Assembly (NCBI GenBank): GCA_963682055.1
Contig: OY821742.1
Coordinates: 22,322,560 to 22,386,559, forward strand
Reading direction: 5' to 3'
DNA length: 64,000 nucleotides
From: Primula veris
Taxonomy: Eukaryota > Streptophyta > Magnoliopsida > Ericales > Primulaceae
Positions 46,995 through 59,401 of the stretch are shown in pieces. The translations under genes and the position numbers were made by a program. Within the stretch, counting starts at the first letter, position 1, and every line of letters begins with the position of its first letter. The notes under the pieces were generated by a model. The model saw only the letters and a program-made list of their open reading frames with translations. It did no database searches and had not been told where the DNA came from.

Positions 46995-48326
46995 TTTACG
47001 TAATCGGAGCTATCCGGAAGGCTCCATTGCCGAGGGATATCTAGCAGAAGAATGTTTGACATTTTGTAGTAGGTATTTGCATGATGTGGAGACCAAATTA
47101 AATAGGCCACCTAGAAACTATGAGGGTAAGCAAGGAGGTGTTCTTACAAGGAAAGGAAAACTGTTCTCTCTCGATAATATTGCGTGGGAGCAGGCACACA
47201 GATATATCCTCTCAAATTCTGATGAAGTCTCCCCATTTATGGACTAAGAAATTTGCATACTAAACATGAATTTGCACTTTATAGTACTTCTCATGTTCGT
47301 TAATAAAGTTATTTTAATGCACAGAAAGCACATTCAAGTACTTAGACTCGAAAACCCTCGTGCAAGTAAACGTGACACTTTAAAAAGCACAATCAGAATT
47401 TTCCAACTTGGTTCAAAGATCATGTAAGTTTTAAACATTTTCAATATTTCTACTTTACTAGTTACCTCTTATATATCTGATAAATCATATTATCTTAGCT
47501 CCAACAATTGCAACAAACGCCAAATGCTTGCTTGTATGATGAAGTTAAAGTATTAGCTGCACAACCTGACAATCGGGCAAGACGATACACAAGCTACACT
47601 ATCAATGGACTGAAGTTTCGGACCAAGAAACGAGAAGAAAGATTGACTACGCAAAACAGTGGCGTACTGCTAACGGCAAAAACCAACAGTTTTGCAAGTT
47701 CGCGTGATAAAAGTCCTGTTGTCGGTGATGTTGATTTTTATGGGATTTTAATAGATATCATTGAGCTGCGATATACAAATGATTTCAAATTTATGCTATT
47801 TAGGTGTGATTGGGCTGATAACAATGCTGGTGCTAAAAAAGATGAATTTGGTTGCACACTAGTGAATTTTAAACATCTTTTATATAAGCAAAATCGCCCA
47901 TCAGATGAACCTTTTATTCTCGGATCACAAGCAAAACAAGTTTGGTATATCCAAGATCCAATTGAGAAATATGGGGAATTAGTTATGAAGGTGTTTCCAA
48001 GAGACGTGTATGATTTGTTAGAGAATGAAGAAGATATTACATCAAGCCACCAAGTTGAACCTGATCTTCAACAACGAGGTGTTCCGACATCAACTAAGGA
48101 TGATGAAGTGTGTATATTAGAGGAGGAAGATGGAACCTTAGTTGATATGGATGTAAATGAAGAGGATGAAACGGGTCACGATGATATAGATAGTGACGAT
48201 GAAGATTACTTCTCCAAAGATTATCTTTATAGTGAAGATGAGGATTTAATCGATAATGCTATTGATAATGAGGAAATTGATAATATCAGTAGTGATGATG
48301 ATAGCATGGACGAGGATAATGAGTGA
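46995..48326 (+). pseudogene. CACTA TNP2 transposase, C-terminal exons
   Basis: Three exon-like blocks. First, 46995-47247 reads YPEGSIAEGYLAEECLTFCSRYL and WEQAHRYILSN, the DUF4218-like part of plant En/Spm TNP2 proteins, and ends in a stop. Second, 47324-47423 reads IQVLRLENPRASKRDTL, then after a one-base loss in an A run (~47383) FPTWFKDHV, with a GTAAGT donor. Third, 47499-48326 carries ARRYTSYTINGLKFRTKKRE, TQNSGVLLTAK, and the DUF4216 domain (DFYGILIDIIELRY to QVWYIQDP), with an acidic Asp/Glu tail. The catalytic tnp2 domain should lie upstream but is absent; LTR-like DNA occupies that place. Role in an intact element: cutting at the CACTA termini. Confidence 0.88.
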
Positions 48327-49818
48327 TTTGAAGTTGATTAGTGTTTTTTCTTTTGTAGCAGCAATGCTAACTTTGAATAGTTTAGTTTAGTTTAATCTAG
48401 TCTAGTTTAGTTCAGTTTAGTTTAGTCTAGTCTAGTACAATGTTTTAAATAGCGTTATCGCTACCGTAGCGTTTTTTCGAGAAAAACGCTAAAAGCGCAA
48501 ATAGCGTTGCTACATAGCGCTTTGCGGTGTATTTTTTTTTTTTTTACCTAAATACATATAAATATAGCATTAAATTCAAAACATCCAATAAAAATTAACT
48601 AAATAGATATAAAAAATTGTAACTAATAATCACAAAATGATTATACCTGAGATGCCAGAGTATTTACTTTGTTTGCCAGAGTTTTGGGGTTTGATTTTCT
48701 TTAAGCTTTAATAATTTCATTAAATTTTGACCAAAAAAAAAAAAAAATATTTATTTTTGGACTGCATCCGCTATAGCGTAAATAGCTTCCGCTATAGCGT
48801 AAATAGCGTTCCTATAGCGCGAATTTAGCGTTTTTCCATCTAAATAGCGTTTTAGCGTTACGTTTTTCTTTCAAAAACCACTATATCGCACAACGTTGCG
48901 CAACGTTACAAGATTTTTAAAACAGTGGTCTAGTATAGTCTGGTTTAGTTTAGTTTAGTTTACTTGGATTAAGTTTTCTTATTATATTTTCACTCAAGTT
49001 TTCTTCACATCTTCGTATTTTGTGTGAATTTTTTTATTCAATCCAAGTTTTTTCCCCCCTATTTTGCATTAGAGGAACAAATTCTCCTATTGTGCCTCTC
49101 TTTTTTCTTTTATCATCTGCTCCTCAAATTCACTGACTTCGACATTTAAGATTTAATTTTAGTTTTTTTCGATATTTCTTGGCTGCTTACATTCATCTGC
49201 TTTGCAAGTACAACTATTTTATTAGTTTCAATATTTTGGACTTTGACAGTACTTATGATTAGATCTTAGTTCTGTCAATGATTTTTTCGCTACTCGTTGT
49301 CTTCTTATTTTCTTTGTAACCCCTTCCGAATTCTTTATGGATTCGGATGGTAGGAATTAATTGTAATATAATTTGTATTATAAAGTATAGTTCTTCTATT
49401 CTTCTATCAAAGTTTTGTTTCACCATATGCTGCAAGCTTATTTCTATAACCCTTGTTTCTGAATTTTAGAAACTTGTCTTTCTTATAGAACAAATAGGTT
49501 GTTCTATTGTGACCTTTTCATCTGCTCCACACTTAATTTAAAATCTTATACTTGGACACTTGAGATTTAAAATTTAGTTCTGTCAACAATGTGTTTCATC
49601 ATATGTTGCCTGATTATTCTGTAAATCCTTGATTGAACTCGTTTCTTCATCTAGAATTGGTCGTAATTTTGCACAAAACTGTGATTTTATTTAGAAACAG
49701 AAACTATAATTTTTTTGTGGAGTTGTATGGTAGAATTAGTTTTACATCAATTGTTTTCTTCTTTTACTTTTCTTTACATTAGCTTTCATTTTGTATGAAT
49801 TTCTTTTACAGGTAAAGA
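48327..49818. other. spacer between the two CACTA genes
   Basis: Contains degenerate AGTTTAGTCT repeats (48376-48437 and 48928-48960), the hAT MITE at 48438-48927, and T-rich sequence up to 49810. TTCTTTTACAG at 49801-49811 looks like a splice acceptor just ahead of the next gene's ATG, so an intron in its 5' UTR is likely. Confidence 0.55.
48438..48927. mobile_element. hAT MITE with 8-bp target duplication
   Basis: Starts CAATGTTTTAAA and ends TTTAAAACAGTG, 12-bp inverted ends with one mismatch. GTCTAGTA flanks it at 48430-48437 and 48928-48935, the 8-bp size expected for hAT elements. Both subterminal regions are dense in AGCGTT and ATAGCG motifs, probably transposase-binding sites. 490 bp, no coding capacity. 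Confidence 0.85.
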
Positions 49819-49830
49819 ATGGGAAGACCT

Positions 49831-51845
49831 TGTAACATCCCGGATTTTTATAAATGGTTTTATTTATGATTTAATTAATCCAAAAACGTTTTATACAATT
49901 TTTAGCCATAAACCGAAACTCTTCCGAAAAACTTTATTTTAAAAACTTGTTACTAATTTTATAAATAAAAAGGACCCGATAGTTTTGTTTCTAAACATTT
50001 GTTATTTTTGAGCACTAAAATAATAGTTTTGATTTTTAGTTAACTTTTAGAACTTTGGGGACCAAATAGTTCGCTTCCCCAAACTCTCTCAAAACAATTT
50101 GGTAAACCTCTTTTCAGCCCACTTTTTAAAACAGTAAACTTAAAAACCAAAAACAAATAGAGAATAGAGAGAAAAGAGAGATTTCCATGCTTAGCAACAA
50201 GAAGAAGAAACCACTTTGCATGGTTTTTACCGGAAGCATCTCCTCTACGCACTAAGTTAACGGGGGTTATCCATTGCGACTAGATGAGGGTGCATGTTAG
50301 AGTTAGGTCTTGCGTTTATTTTAAATTTGGGGGTTTTTTCTTTTATCTCAATTATGTTCTTAAATTGTTAATTGGGTTTTATTTGTTGCACTTTTAATTC
50401 ACTTATTTGAATTAGAGAAGTTGAGAATTTAGACATATTAATTTAGAATTAATGAGAATGTGGATGAGTTTGCGTGTTTTTATGAGTTGATTATGTGTTA
50501 TTATAGTTGTTGATGAAATTGGGTAAATTTATGTTGAATAAAGATGAGTTGTAGTTTATGCATACAAGGTGTTTATTTAAATGCATGAATGGGGTTTTAT
50601 GTTGTTGGACTTGTTTGACAATTTGACTTTTTGGAGAATTGATACGTATGAGTTTTGTTGAGGTTTGTTTGGCAAGAAATTAATTGATAACTATAAGGCT
50701 TGTTTGTCTAGTTGTGATTTTAGTACCTATGCTTATTTGTTTTGTTGAATTGCGAGAATGTGATTTTATTGGAAATTGTGATAATTGAATAGTATAAATA
50801 TTATTGGCCGAGACCTTGATATTTATTTATTGGCAATGGTCTGTCTCTTCCTATACCGGGGGCATAAGACGAGCCGAGGGGTAGAGAGAATGACTCGTCT
50901 TACGGACTGGGACGAGTGGCGTGAGAGGTTCTAGTGTGCACTTTAAATATTTATATGTTAGCAATGGTCTATGTCTCTTCCTATACCGGGGACATAAGAC
51001 GAGCCGAGGGGTATAGGGAATGACTCGTCTTACGGACTGGGGCGAGTGCCGTGAAGAGGTCCAAGTGCGCACTTTAAATATTTATTTATTGGCAATGGTC
51101 TATGGCTCTTCCTATACCGGGGGCATAAGACGAGCAGAGTGGTATATGGAACGACCTACCTTACGGACTGGGGTAGGTGACGTGAGAGGTTCATGTGTGT
51201 TATTTTATTTGTTAGCAATGGTTTATGTCTCTTTCTATACCGGGGACATAAGACGAGCTGAGGGGTATAGGGAATGACTCGTCTTACGGACTGGGGCGAG
51301 TGGCGTGAGAGTTCCATGTTTGTTATAGATGTGTGTTGGAGTTGCTTAATTTTATTTCTTAGTAGGATGTTATTTATTTCTTTTTATACGTTGTTATTGT
51401 AGTTGTTGTTTGTGAGTTATTACATTTATGAGATGGAGTGACGGTATCTTGTGTGGTGTCGTCCCGTCTATGTATGTGCGTGGGACTCATCGTTACAGTT
51501 TTGTCTTTCAGGTACATCATAGGTTGAGGCGTTTGGTTAGGAGCGTTAGCAAGGTATCGCATGGGTTTGGGGTTTCTTTGAATCGTTTTCTTTTACTTAG
51601 ACTATTTTTGAGGTTGTAGCCTATGGGCAAATTACATTCGTTTGTTTTCTTTTTATAGAACTTTGTTAAAACCATCTCTTCTTGTAGCCGCGGTTGACAA
51701 ACATTTTTATTTATTCGTTTAATTGTTCCTTTAGCTGCAAGTTATTTTCTTTTAAAAGTTAAATTTTGTACCAACAGGCTCTTTTTCCTTTTGTTCAAAA
51801 GGTTATGCCTTGATGTTCGCATTTTGCGGATTTTGAGGCGTGACA
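49831..51845 (+). repeat. solo LTR in the first coding exon, target duplication GACCT
   Basis: Begins TGTAACATCCCG and ends GAGGCGTGACA; GACCT at 49826-49830 and 51846-51850. 2015 bp, the longest copy because it carries four hairpin units (~50832, 50958, 51089, 51214). It interrupts the CACTA gene after its fourth codon. It belongs to the same subfamily as 24279-26163. Confidence 0.95.
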
Positions 51846-54030
51846 GACCTCGTACTCGTTGGACTATTGGACCGATGGCTGATTGTTTGCGGCATTCAAC
51901 GTCTAATAATCATAATCCCGTTGAAGTCCTTGTCGATCCAAACCCGGGTTCCCCAGGAAACGAAGATAATGCAGCAGGTTTTCGAGATTTAAGAAAATTA
52001 CTTTCTTCTTTAATAACAAATTTTGTATGGAAATCTAACTACCTGTTTTTTTTCTTTTTGTTTCATGCATTATGACTAATATAACTATAAAAGAACTAAA
52101 GTTGTTGAAAAGAAGAAGTTAAATAATTTTAGAAAAAGAATCTAAAGAATTTTTATAGTTAAAATCTTGTACTCATTATTTAATTTTCATTTTGATCAAA
52201 TTTGACTATGCAGACCTTTCGGCTGACTCTCTGATCCAATCGACACTCACGAAAAGGAGTGGTTATGCTTATTCTAATAAGGATTGGGGAACATGGAAGA
52301 AACTTGAAGTCAAGCTGAACCGTTATAACCATCCTATCGAGAAAACGGCATGTGAACTGGCAAGCCAATTGGGTGTCATAGCACGAAACGGGACTTTTTG
52401 TCCAATAACCTACACTGACTGGAGATGCAAAGAACTATGTACATATAAAGAACGTGTATGGAAAGATGTCCATGTAATATATTTATATTAATACTTCCGT
52501 TTTAAATCAATTATTTTGAATTTTTGTTAGTTATTAATATTACTATAATCTATATTTGAAGGATAACACCAACGTGCCAATAGCTTACAAAAAGAACTGT
52601 TTACAGTTAGTCGGGTGGAAATGGAAATATTGGAAGGAATGTTTAAAAACTAATCATTACTCCAAATTCGACACTGACGAATAAAGGCTTGCAAATGTAT
52701 CTGATAGGGTATTAACAGAGCAGTGGGAATTATTTATTCAATATTTGTGAAGTGACAGGGCAAAGGTATGAAAAACTAATATAAATCTAACTCGGTCTTA
52801 GAATGTAACCCTACATTGTGTTTGTTTGCCTGTAGCTTGTAAGCTAAAAAGCTGGATTTGTGAACATGGTATAAAATAAAATTTTTGACTAGTTGCTTGT
52901 AAGGTGTATCTGACACCCGGAGAATCAAGGCGGCTAAATCATCATTTAAGAAATGAGAAGTTCTGACTGCGGCCATTTGAAAATTTTAGCTTTAGTCCAT
53001 AAGTTATAAGTTGGTTTTGTCATTTTTTATTTTCACAATTTCCTTTTATTTGAACTATGTTGTAATTAGGCCTTTGGCCATTTTATGTTGTTACTTCTAG
53101 TAATATAGTTTTTATTTAGATCCATGGTATATTAGTGTATTTTTTGTTACCTTGACAGGAGAAAAGCGTGATTAATAAGGCAAATCAAATGCAGAAAGTT
53201 ATGGCCTATGCAACGGGCCGAAAGCCCCACGCAGTTGTTAGGGATGAGGTAAATTAAGTTAATATATTTCACATTGGTTTTTTTTATTTGTATTCATGAT
53301 AGTAGTACATATTTTCTTCCAACGAAGATGACGGTGGATGACAAGGAGCCTGATAGATTATACGTTTACTTTGCAACTCACATGGTTGGTGACTCACCTA
53401 TTGACCAAGAATCTGCTAAGGGCATGGTATGTATCATTGGATCTTTCACTTGATCTAATAAAACTTAATTTACAAAAAGAATCAGAAATTTGTCATTTAC
53501 CCATGGTGTTTTTCAGGCAGCTATGAAGGAAAAGTTAAAAGAAAAGCCAGAGGCTCTACATACTCGAGTTCCGTGAGAAAGTTTTCACTGATGTGCTTGG
53601 TTCAGGTCCTTCACCAACTGAAATATTTGGAAGAAAGAGTGATCTTTCTAGCGAGCCAAATATTCATGACTAGGAAAAGGCTAGAGAAGAGGGGCGGGAA
53701 GAAAGGAACATATTTTTTACTTCTAAAATTGAAAATGTAGAACGTAATTTTGCAGAAATAAAGGATAAAATATGCGATATAGGAAACCAAAGTCCCATAT
53801 CTCCGGTTAGGCAATCAACACATTTTGAGGTAATGAAATATTTCTTGTGTATTAACAGAATTAGATAATATTTCACTTAACTTGATAAGAAGTTTAGATA
53901 TGAGAATTATATGGGTTATTGTAGTTTGAAGATAGCCTCTTTTTCTGTTGGTTTTTTCCCGAATTACATAGAAGATTCTTGCAAAGAAAAAACACGCAAT
54001 CTTCATTCTTGTCTATTAACTTAACAACAT

Positions 54031-55882
54031 TGTAACATCCCGTATTTTTATAAATGGTTTTTATTATGATTTAATTTATCCAAAAGCGTTTTATTCAAAA
54101 TTTTACCAAAAACCGAAACTCTTCCGAAAAACCTTATTTTTAAAACCTGTTACTAATTTTATAAATAAAAAGGACCCAATAGTTTTGTTTCTAAACATTT
54201 GTTATTTTTGAGTAGTAAAACTATATTTTTGGATTAAGAGTTAACTATTAGAACTTTGTGTACCAAATAGTTCGTTACCTCAAACTTTATCAAAACAGCT
54301 TTTATAAACTCTTTTCAGCCACTTTCTACAGATAAGATTCAGTAAACTAGTAAGCAAGAGAGAGAAAGAGTAAGAAGAGAGAAAAGAGAGAAAAGAAAAG
54401 AAAGAGAAGAAGAAGAAGGAAACCACCATTAGCGGGTTCATACCGGAAGCATCTCCTCTACGCTCTAAGGTAACGGGAGTTATCCATTGCGACTAGACGA
54501 GGGTGTATGTTAGGTTTAGGTTTTGTGTTTATTATAAATTGGGGGTTTTTGCCGTTTATATTAATTGTGTTCTTAAATTGTTAATTGGGATTATTTGTTC
54601 TAGTTTTAGTTCCATTATTTAAATTGTAGAGGTTGAAGCCTTAGATATGTTTATTTCGAATTAGCGAGATTATGGATGGGTTTGCATGATTTATTAGTTG
54701 TTTATGGGATTATATAGTTGTTGATGGTATTGGATGAATTTATGGTGACTAATGGTTAATTGTAGTTTATGCATACAAGGTGTTTGTTAAAATGTCCGAA
54801 TGGGATTTTACGTTATTGGAGTTGTTTGGCTAGTTGCGAATTTAGTACCTATGGTTATGTGTTATGTTGTATTATGTTACGTGACGTATGTGGTGGTGTT
54901 ATTTGATTAGTATAATATTATTGGCCGAGGCCTTTATATTTATACGTATGCTATTGTGTTAATTGGTTAGATTCATATCATTGGCCGAGGCCTTGTGTGT
55001 TAGCTGTAGTGGCAATGGTCTCTGTCTCTCCCTAATTCCGGGGACAGAAGACGGCCGAGGGGATAGGAAATGACTCGTCTTACGGACCGGGGCGAGTGGC
55101 GTGAGAGGTCCCAGTGTGCACTATTTACTTTTATGTTGCAATGGTCTATGTCTCTCCCTAATTCCGGGGACATATGACGGCCGAAGGGATAGGGAATGAC
55201 TCGTCTTACGGACTGGGGCGAGTGGCGTGAGAGGTCCAAGTGCGCACTATAAATCTACTTTTATGTTGCAATGGTCTATGTCTCTCCCTAATTCCGGGGA
55301 CATATGACGGCCGAAGGGATAGGGAATGACCTACCTTACGGACCGGGGTAGGTGGCGTGAGAGGTCCATGTATGCTATTGATGTGTGTTGATGTTATTTA
55401 ATTTATTTAATTTTATCCCATAGTAGAATGTTATTATATTTCTTTTTATACATCGATTATCGTAGTTGTAGAATTTGTGAGCTCTTGCATTTATGGGATG
55501 GAGAGACGGTATTTGTGGTGCCGTCCCGTCTAGTTATGTGCGTGGGACTCACCGTTACAATTTTGTATTTCAGGTACTTTATAGGTTGTGGCATTTCGTT
55601 AGGAGCTTTTACAAGGCATCACATGGGCTCGGGACTTCTTTATGCTGTTTTCATTTTACTTAGACATTTTTGAGGTTGTAGCCTACGGGCAATTTACATT
55701 CGTTTATTTTATCTCGCCTTGTAGCCGCGTTTGGCAAATACTTTTGTTTATTGTTTAATTGTTCCTTTAGCTCGCTAATGTTTTCTTTTAAAATTTCAAT
55801 TTTGTACCAACATGTTTCACTTTTCTTGTTTTAAAAAGGTCATGCCTCGATATTCGTGTTCTATGGATTTTGGGGCGTGACA
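54031..55882 (+). repeat. solo LTR in an intron, target duplication AACAT
   Basis: Begins TGTAACATCCCG and ends GGGGCGTGACA; AACAT at 54026-54030 and 55883-55887. 1852 bp. Closer to the 8840/16532 LTRs than to the other two solo copies. Three hairpin units, the third with ACCTACC/GGTAGGT. It sits in the sixth intron of the CACTA gene. Confidence 0.95.
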
Positions 55883-56851
55883 AACATGTTGCCATTGGAT
55901 ATTTTGATATTTTTATTATGTTTGAGTTTTTAATTTGTATCTCTGTAACTACGGATTTGTGTCCTCTTATATAAGTGGGGGAGAATTTGACGGGCCAATA
56001 GTTTTGATTAGTTTTATGTAGTGTTCAAGTAATATAAATTTACAATGTGAAAATTCAGTTTATTTGCTTAAAAGTTGCAGCTTGTGTGAATAAAGTATCA
56101 TTATATGCTAGGAATTTTTTCTTCATATATATATTATCATGGTTTGACGTATGTTTATCATTTTCATGTTGCAGGAAGTGTCAGATGCTGAAAGCTCTCA
56201 CCATATACCTATAGTCCATATAAATCCCGCATTCGAGGTATTATATTTTAATTTTGGATGCTTTATTATATTTTTTAGATTGAATTTTGTCGCATGTTAT
56301 GCCTATGTTCTTTTAATATTTTTGTATAGGAGGGAATGGTGGTTGATCTTCTTAATGCTAAGATACCAAAAAGAGTTGTTGTAGAGGGTATTATAATATC
56401 AAAAGACCCAAATTATCAGTTAGATGGACTACAATTTGAAGCTGGATTTTGGGTAGTGCGCATAACCAAAGTGAATCACTTCAATGAAAATCTATTGGTC
56501 TGTCGTGACAGCACACGTACAGTTGGTCAGGCTTTCGAGAAAAAACAAAGCGTGTTTTGGCATTCCACCAACGTAAGTAGATTATGTTAGTAAAATATTT
56601 CATATTAAGAGAATAGTTTTTAAATTATATACATGTATTTGAGTACTCCCATCGAGGTATGTGACCTTTACGGTAAATACCTCCTTCTTAAACACAAGTA
56701 ATTAAAACCTTTCAAAATTTACTCAATTTGTATGGAAACTATCTTAGTTTGTCTTTCTTTTTATTTGTTTAATGTCATATTTTTTGTCATATTATATAAT
56801 AATCATTACATATAAAATACTTTTATATGTTTTCAGGTCAAGAAAAAGTAG

Positions 56852-57299
56852 ATGGCCAATGGAGGTTACACGGAAGACATGACTATAATGTTTTACCGAC
56901 TTGATTTATTTTAGCTACATTGTTTCAAGTTTTTAGCTTTTTTCTAGTAAAAGAGAAACTCATTTTGTTTAGTTTCTACCGACTTGATTTGTATGTATGT
57001 TGGTACACGAAAGTTCATTTCCATGAATATCCTAATCTTTGTACATATTCTATTTTGAGAATGAAACATATTTTGTTTCGACGTTATTTGGAATTATACG
57101 TACTTAAGTTCTATGTCAAAAGTACTTTTTAGGTTGTAAAAATCTGCCAAAATTCTCTATCAGCGTGTCTATTCATACCATAAAAAGGCCATAAATAAAC
57201 GCCTTAATTGATATTTTTTAGATTTTCTATGGTCAAATAAGGCCGTTCTTAACCGCCTTATATATTATTTCAAAGCCCTAAATACAAAGGACTTAAAGG
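56852..57299. other. downstream of the CACTA gene, nothing recognised
   Basis: AT-rich. AGGCC-type short repeats at ~57186-57260 are not enough to call an element. Confidence 0.4.
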
Positions 57300-58160
57300 A
57301 ACAGAAAAGAAAAGAGTAAGGCAAAATCGAAGATCAAAAAGTTGGTACAACACAGAATTAACTTGTTAAATCAAAAGTTAACCAGTTAAAGGGATTACCC
57401 AGTTTGACCAGAGATCACTCGTTAAGTGACTGTTTTGGAAAACAGAATTAGCCTTGACTCAATCTTTGGAGCTATACATATGATTCAAAAGTTATTACAA
57501 TTAAGCAAGTGACCTTTGGGTATTTTTCTACAACATTATAACTTTTTGGGGAATCTCTCCAATGTTCAAAAGGCCTAAAAATATCGAAGATATTTATTTT
57601 CGAAGATACAAACTTGATAAGCCAAAACATCTTAAATTAACTAGTTCGTGTCTTGATTAACTAGTTACATGGATTAAGATTTTTAATTTCACGTAACAAC
57701 GGCTATCTCACCTACAAAACTATAAATAGAGGTGCCCCCTACTGCATTTGACACACACACTCACGAGCAAACAAGCCTTACACCGTATCTTTCATTCATT
57801 TGCTTGTTACGATCATTTCGACGCCAAAATTCCATTTGACAAGCCTTTGATCCTTGAACAAACTCTCAGACACCCGATATACTTTCTAATATTCTATAGA
57901 GTTAATGTGTTCGTAAGCTCTTGATTGATTCATAACACTTGTAGTTCAATCAAAGAGTCAAGAGAAGTTTCATTTCTCATAAACTATCATAATCTGCTAT
58001 CTAAAGGTTTTGTATTTATGAAAGGTATCACTTCGATAGGTTTAGTAAGATAACTTAGCTTTTGGACTGGTTAGTAATAAACAAAATCCTTCAGGCAAAA
58101 TAGTATAATTAGTAAACTGTCGGAGTGAACTATTATTAACTGAAAAACACTAGTAAACAG
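57300..58160 (+). repeat. possible Copia-type LTR, degraded
   Basis: TTAACTTGTTAA, TTAACCAGTTAA and TTAACTAGTTC near-palindromes (57358-57665) are followed by a TATA box CTATAAATAG at ~57720-57729. Then comes AC-rich, transcript-start-like sequence. This layout matches the U3-R part of SIRE-type Copia LTRs. Boundaries and target duplication were not found. Confidence 0.35.
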
Positions 58161-59150
58161 AATTTAAAGCTAAACTACTGGAAAAATATTGAGACTTGCA
58201 GAATAATAGAAGACTGAAATATAATTACAAAAAGAGAAACATTAGCAAAAGAATAAAAATTAAAAGACTTAAAGTACATAGATGTTGTAACTGCAAGCAT
58301 ATTCCCTTGAATGCTTGTTGCACTGCCACCTTTCTGTTTGTGGGGGAAAAGGCCACTGTATTCCCGAGGTATAATATTTCACAATGTGACTGGACAAAAA
58401 CATGCACTGAGTCACGATTCAAGCAGTTGGTGATGTGATTCTTCCTGTAGATGCTATGTATGAAGATTGTGTTGTGTTGTGAGAAGGTTAGAAATTACCA
58501 TGTAAAATTTGTAGAATAATATTGGTGTTAATTCTAATAAGTTACACAAATATTTGTGAATATATAAAGTAACATCGTATTCGATAATCTAAAAAAAAAA
58601 CCTAGTAATAAATTAAACAACACTATATAATAATCATCAACCCCTTAAATATTATTAGAACATTTAGAATCCAACAACCTTTTTAAAATTTTTAATAAAT
58701 AAATAATATTCAATTATGGATCTGAACGGATGTAAATATCTTCACTTTTCCAAAATAAATTAAGTTAATTCATTTTTAATAAATTAAAAAAAGGAGATCA
58801 CGGGAAAATTTCTACACATCTTTTATACCTATGTTCAATAGACTAGCTTTAAAATATACAACCAATAACTTATTAGTAACTTATAGTTGTATTATAAAAA
58901 TCTAGATACAACCTTGTTTGTTGCTTATTTTTACCCTTGTTTTTTTAGATGGCTTTTAAAATTTAAAACCAATCAAGTACTTAGTTTGTAGATAAAAAAA
59001 GCTTTCAATTCTCATATTACGACTTCCTTGTTTGGTTTTAATAATTTCATGTTCAATTTTAGAAATAGGTTGAATATTGTTAGTACATGTTTTAATGTTG
59101 ATTGTTTGGTTATTTGTAGGTTATCTTTTTTCTTGGAGCTTTGCACTTTG
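58161..59150. other. AT-rich interval, nothing recognised
   Basis: An 80-codon frame at 58196-58438 is Lys/Asn/Cys-rich and unrecognised. The rest is noncoding as far as I can see. Confidence 0.4.
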
Positions 59151-59156
59151 CTTCCT

Positions 59157-59390
59157 GATATGGATGGTGTTGTTTACGCACCTTGGAAGTGTATAGCGTC
59201 CAAACAGTTTTCCGATTGGTTAAGCAATTTAAATAAGGTGAACAAGTGCCTTGAATGGTGTAACCAGGTAGTGTGGGATGTGTGGTTGGTGCATTGGAGT
59301 GATGTTGAAGTTGTGGCTAAGGCTGTGATCAAAACTGCCAATCAGCGTGGGAGAAACAATGCTCCTCCGAATCACACTTCATATTTGTAG
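59157..59390 (+). pseudogene. possible transposase-related fragment
   Basis: The frame from the ATG at 59160 reads MDGVVYAPWKCIASKQFSDW and later ANQRGRNNAPPNHTSYL. Its end is loosely like the Ser/Asn-rich stretch of Ptta/En/Spm proteins (NRxK...H[TS]xGxxS[FY]). It stops shortly before the LINE insertion. Identity is uncertain; it could be any hypothetical exon. Confidence 0.3.
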
Positions 59391-59401
59391 CATTCCTTGT
59401 A

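Larger units (their letters stand above)
49819..56851 (+). pseudogene. Ptta/En/Spm-type CACTA protein gene, nine exons, two solo LTR insertions
   Basis: Exons: 49819-49830 joined across the LTR to 51851-51977; 52214-52473; 52562-52765; 53159-53248; 53328-53426; 53517-53829; 56175-56237; 56330-56574; 56837-56851. Junctions have GT/AG sites, and exons 2-5 keep phase. Motifs fit the plant Ptta/En/Spm transposase family: GTWKKLEVKLNRYNHPIEKT and ELASQLGVIAR in exon 2; VGWKWKYWKE in exon 3; NQMQKVMAYATGRK in exon 4; FTDVLGSGPSPTEIFG in exon 6; RVVVEGIIISKDPNYQLDG and FWVVRI in exon 8. Stops at 52682-52684 and 52748-52750, and one shift plus stops in exon 6, disable it. Its role in CACTA elements is probably binding subterminal repeats. 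It lies downstream of the TNP2 relic in the same orientation, as in one two-gene element. Confidence 0.85.

Noticed and set aside
52766..53158. Possible hAT-like MITE in intron three of the CACTA gene (CTTGTAAGCT motifs)
   Set aside because: I could not find matching inverted ends or an 8-bp duplication.
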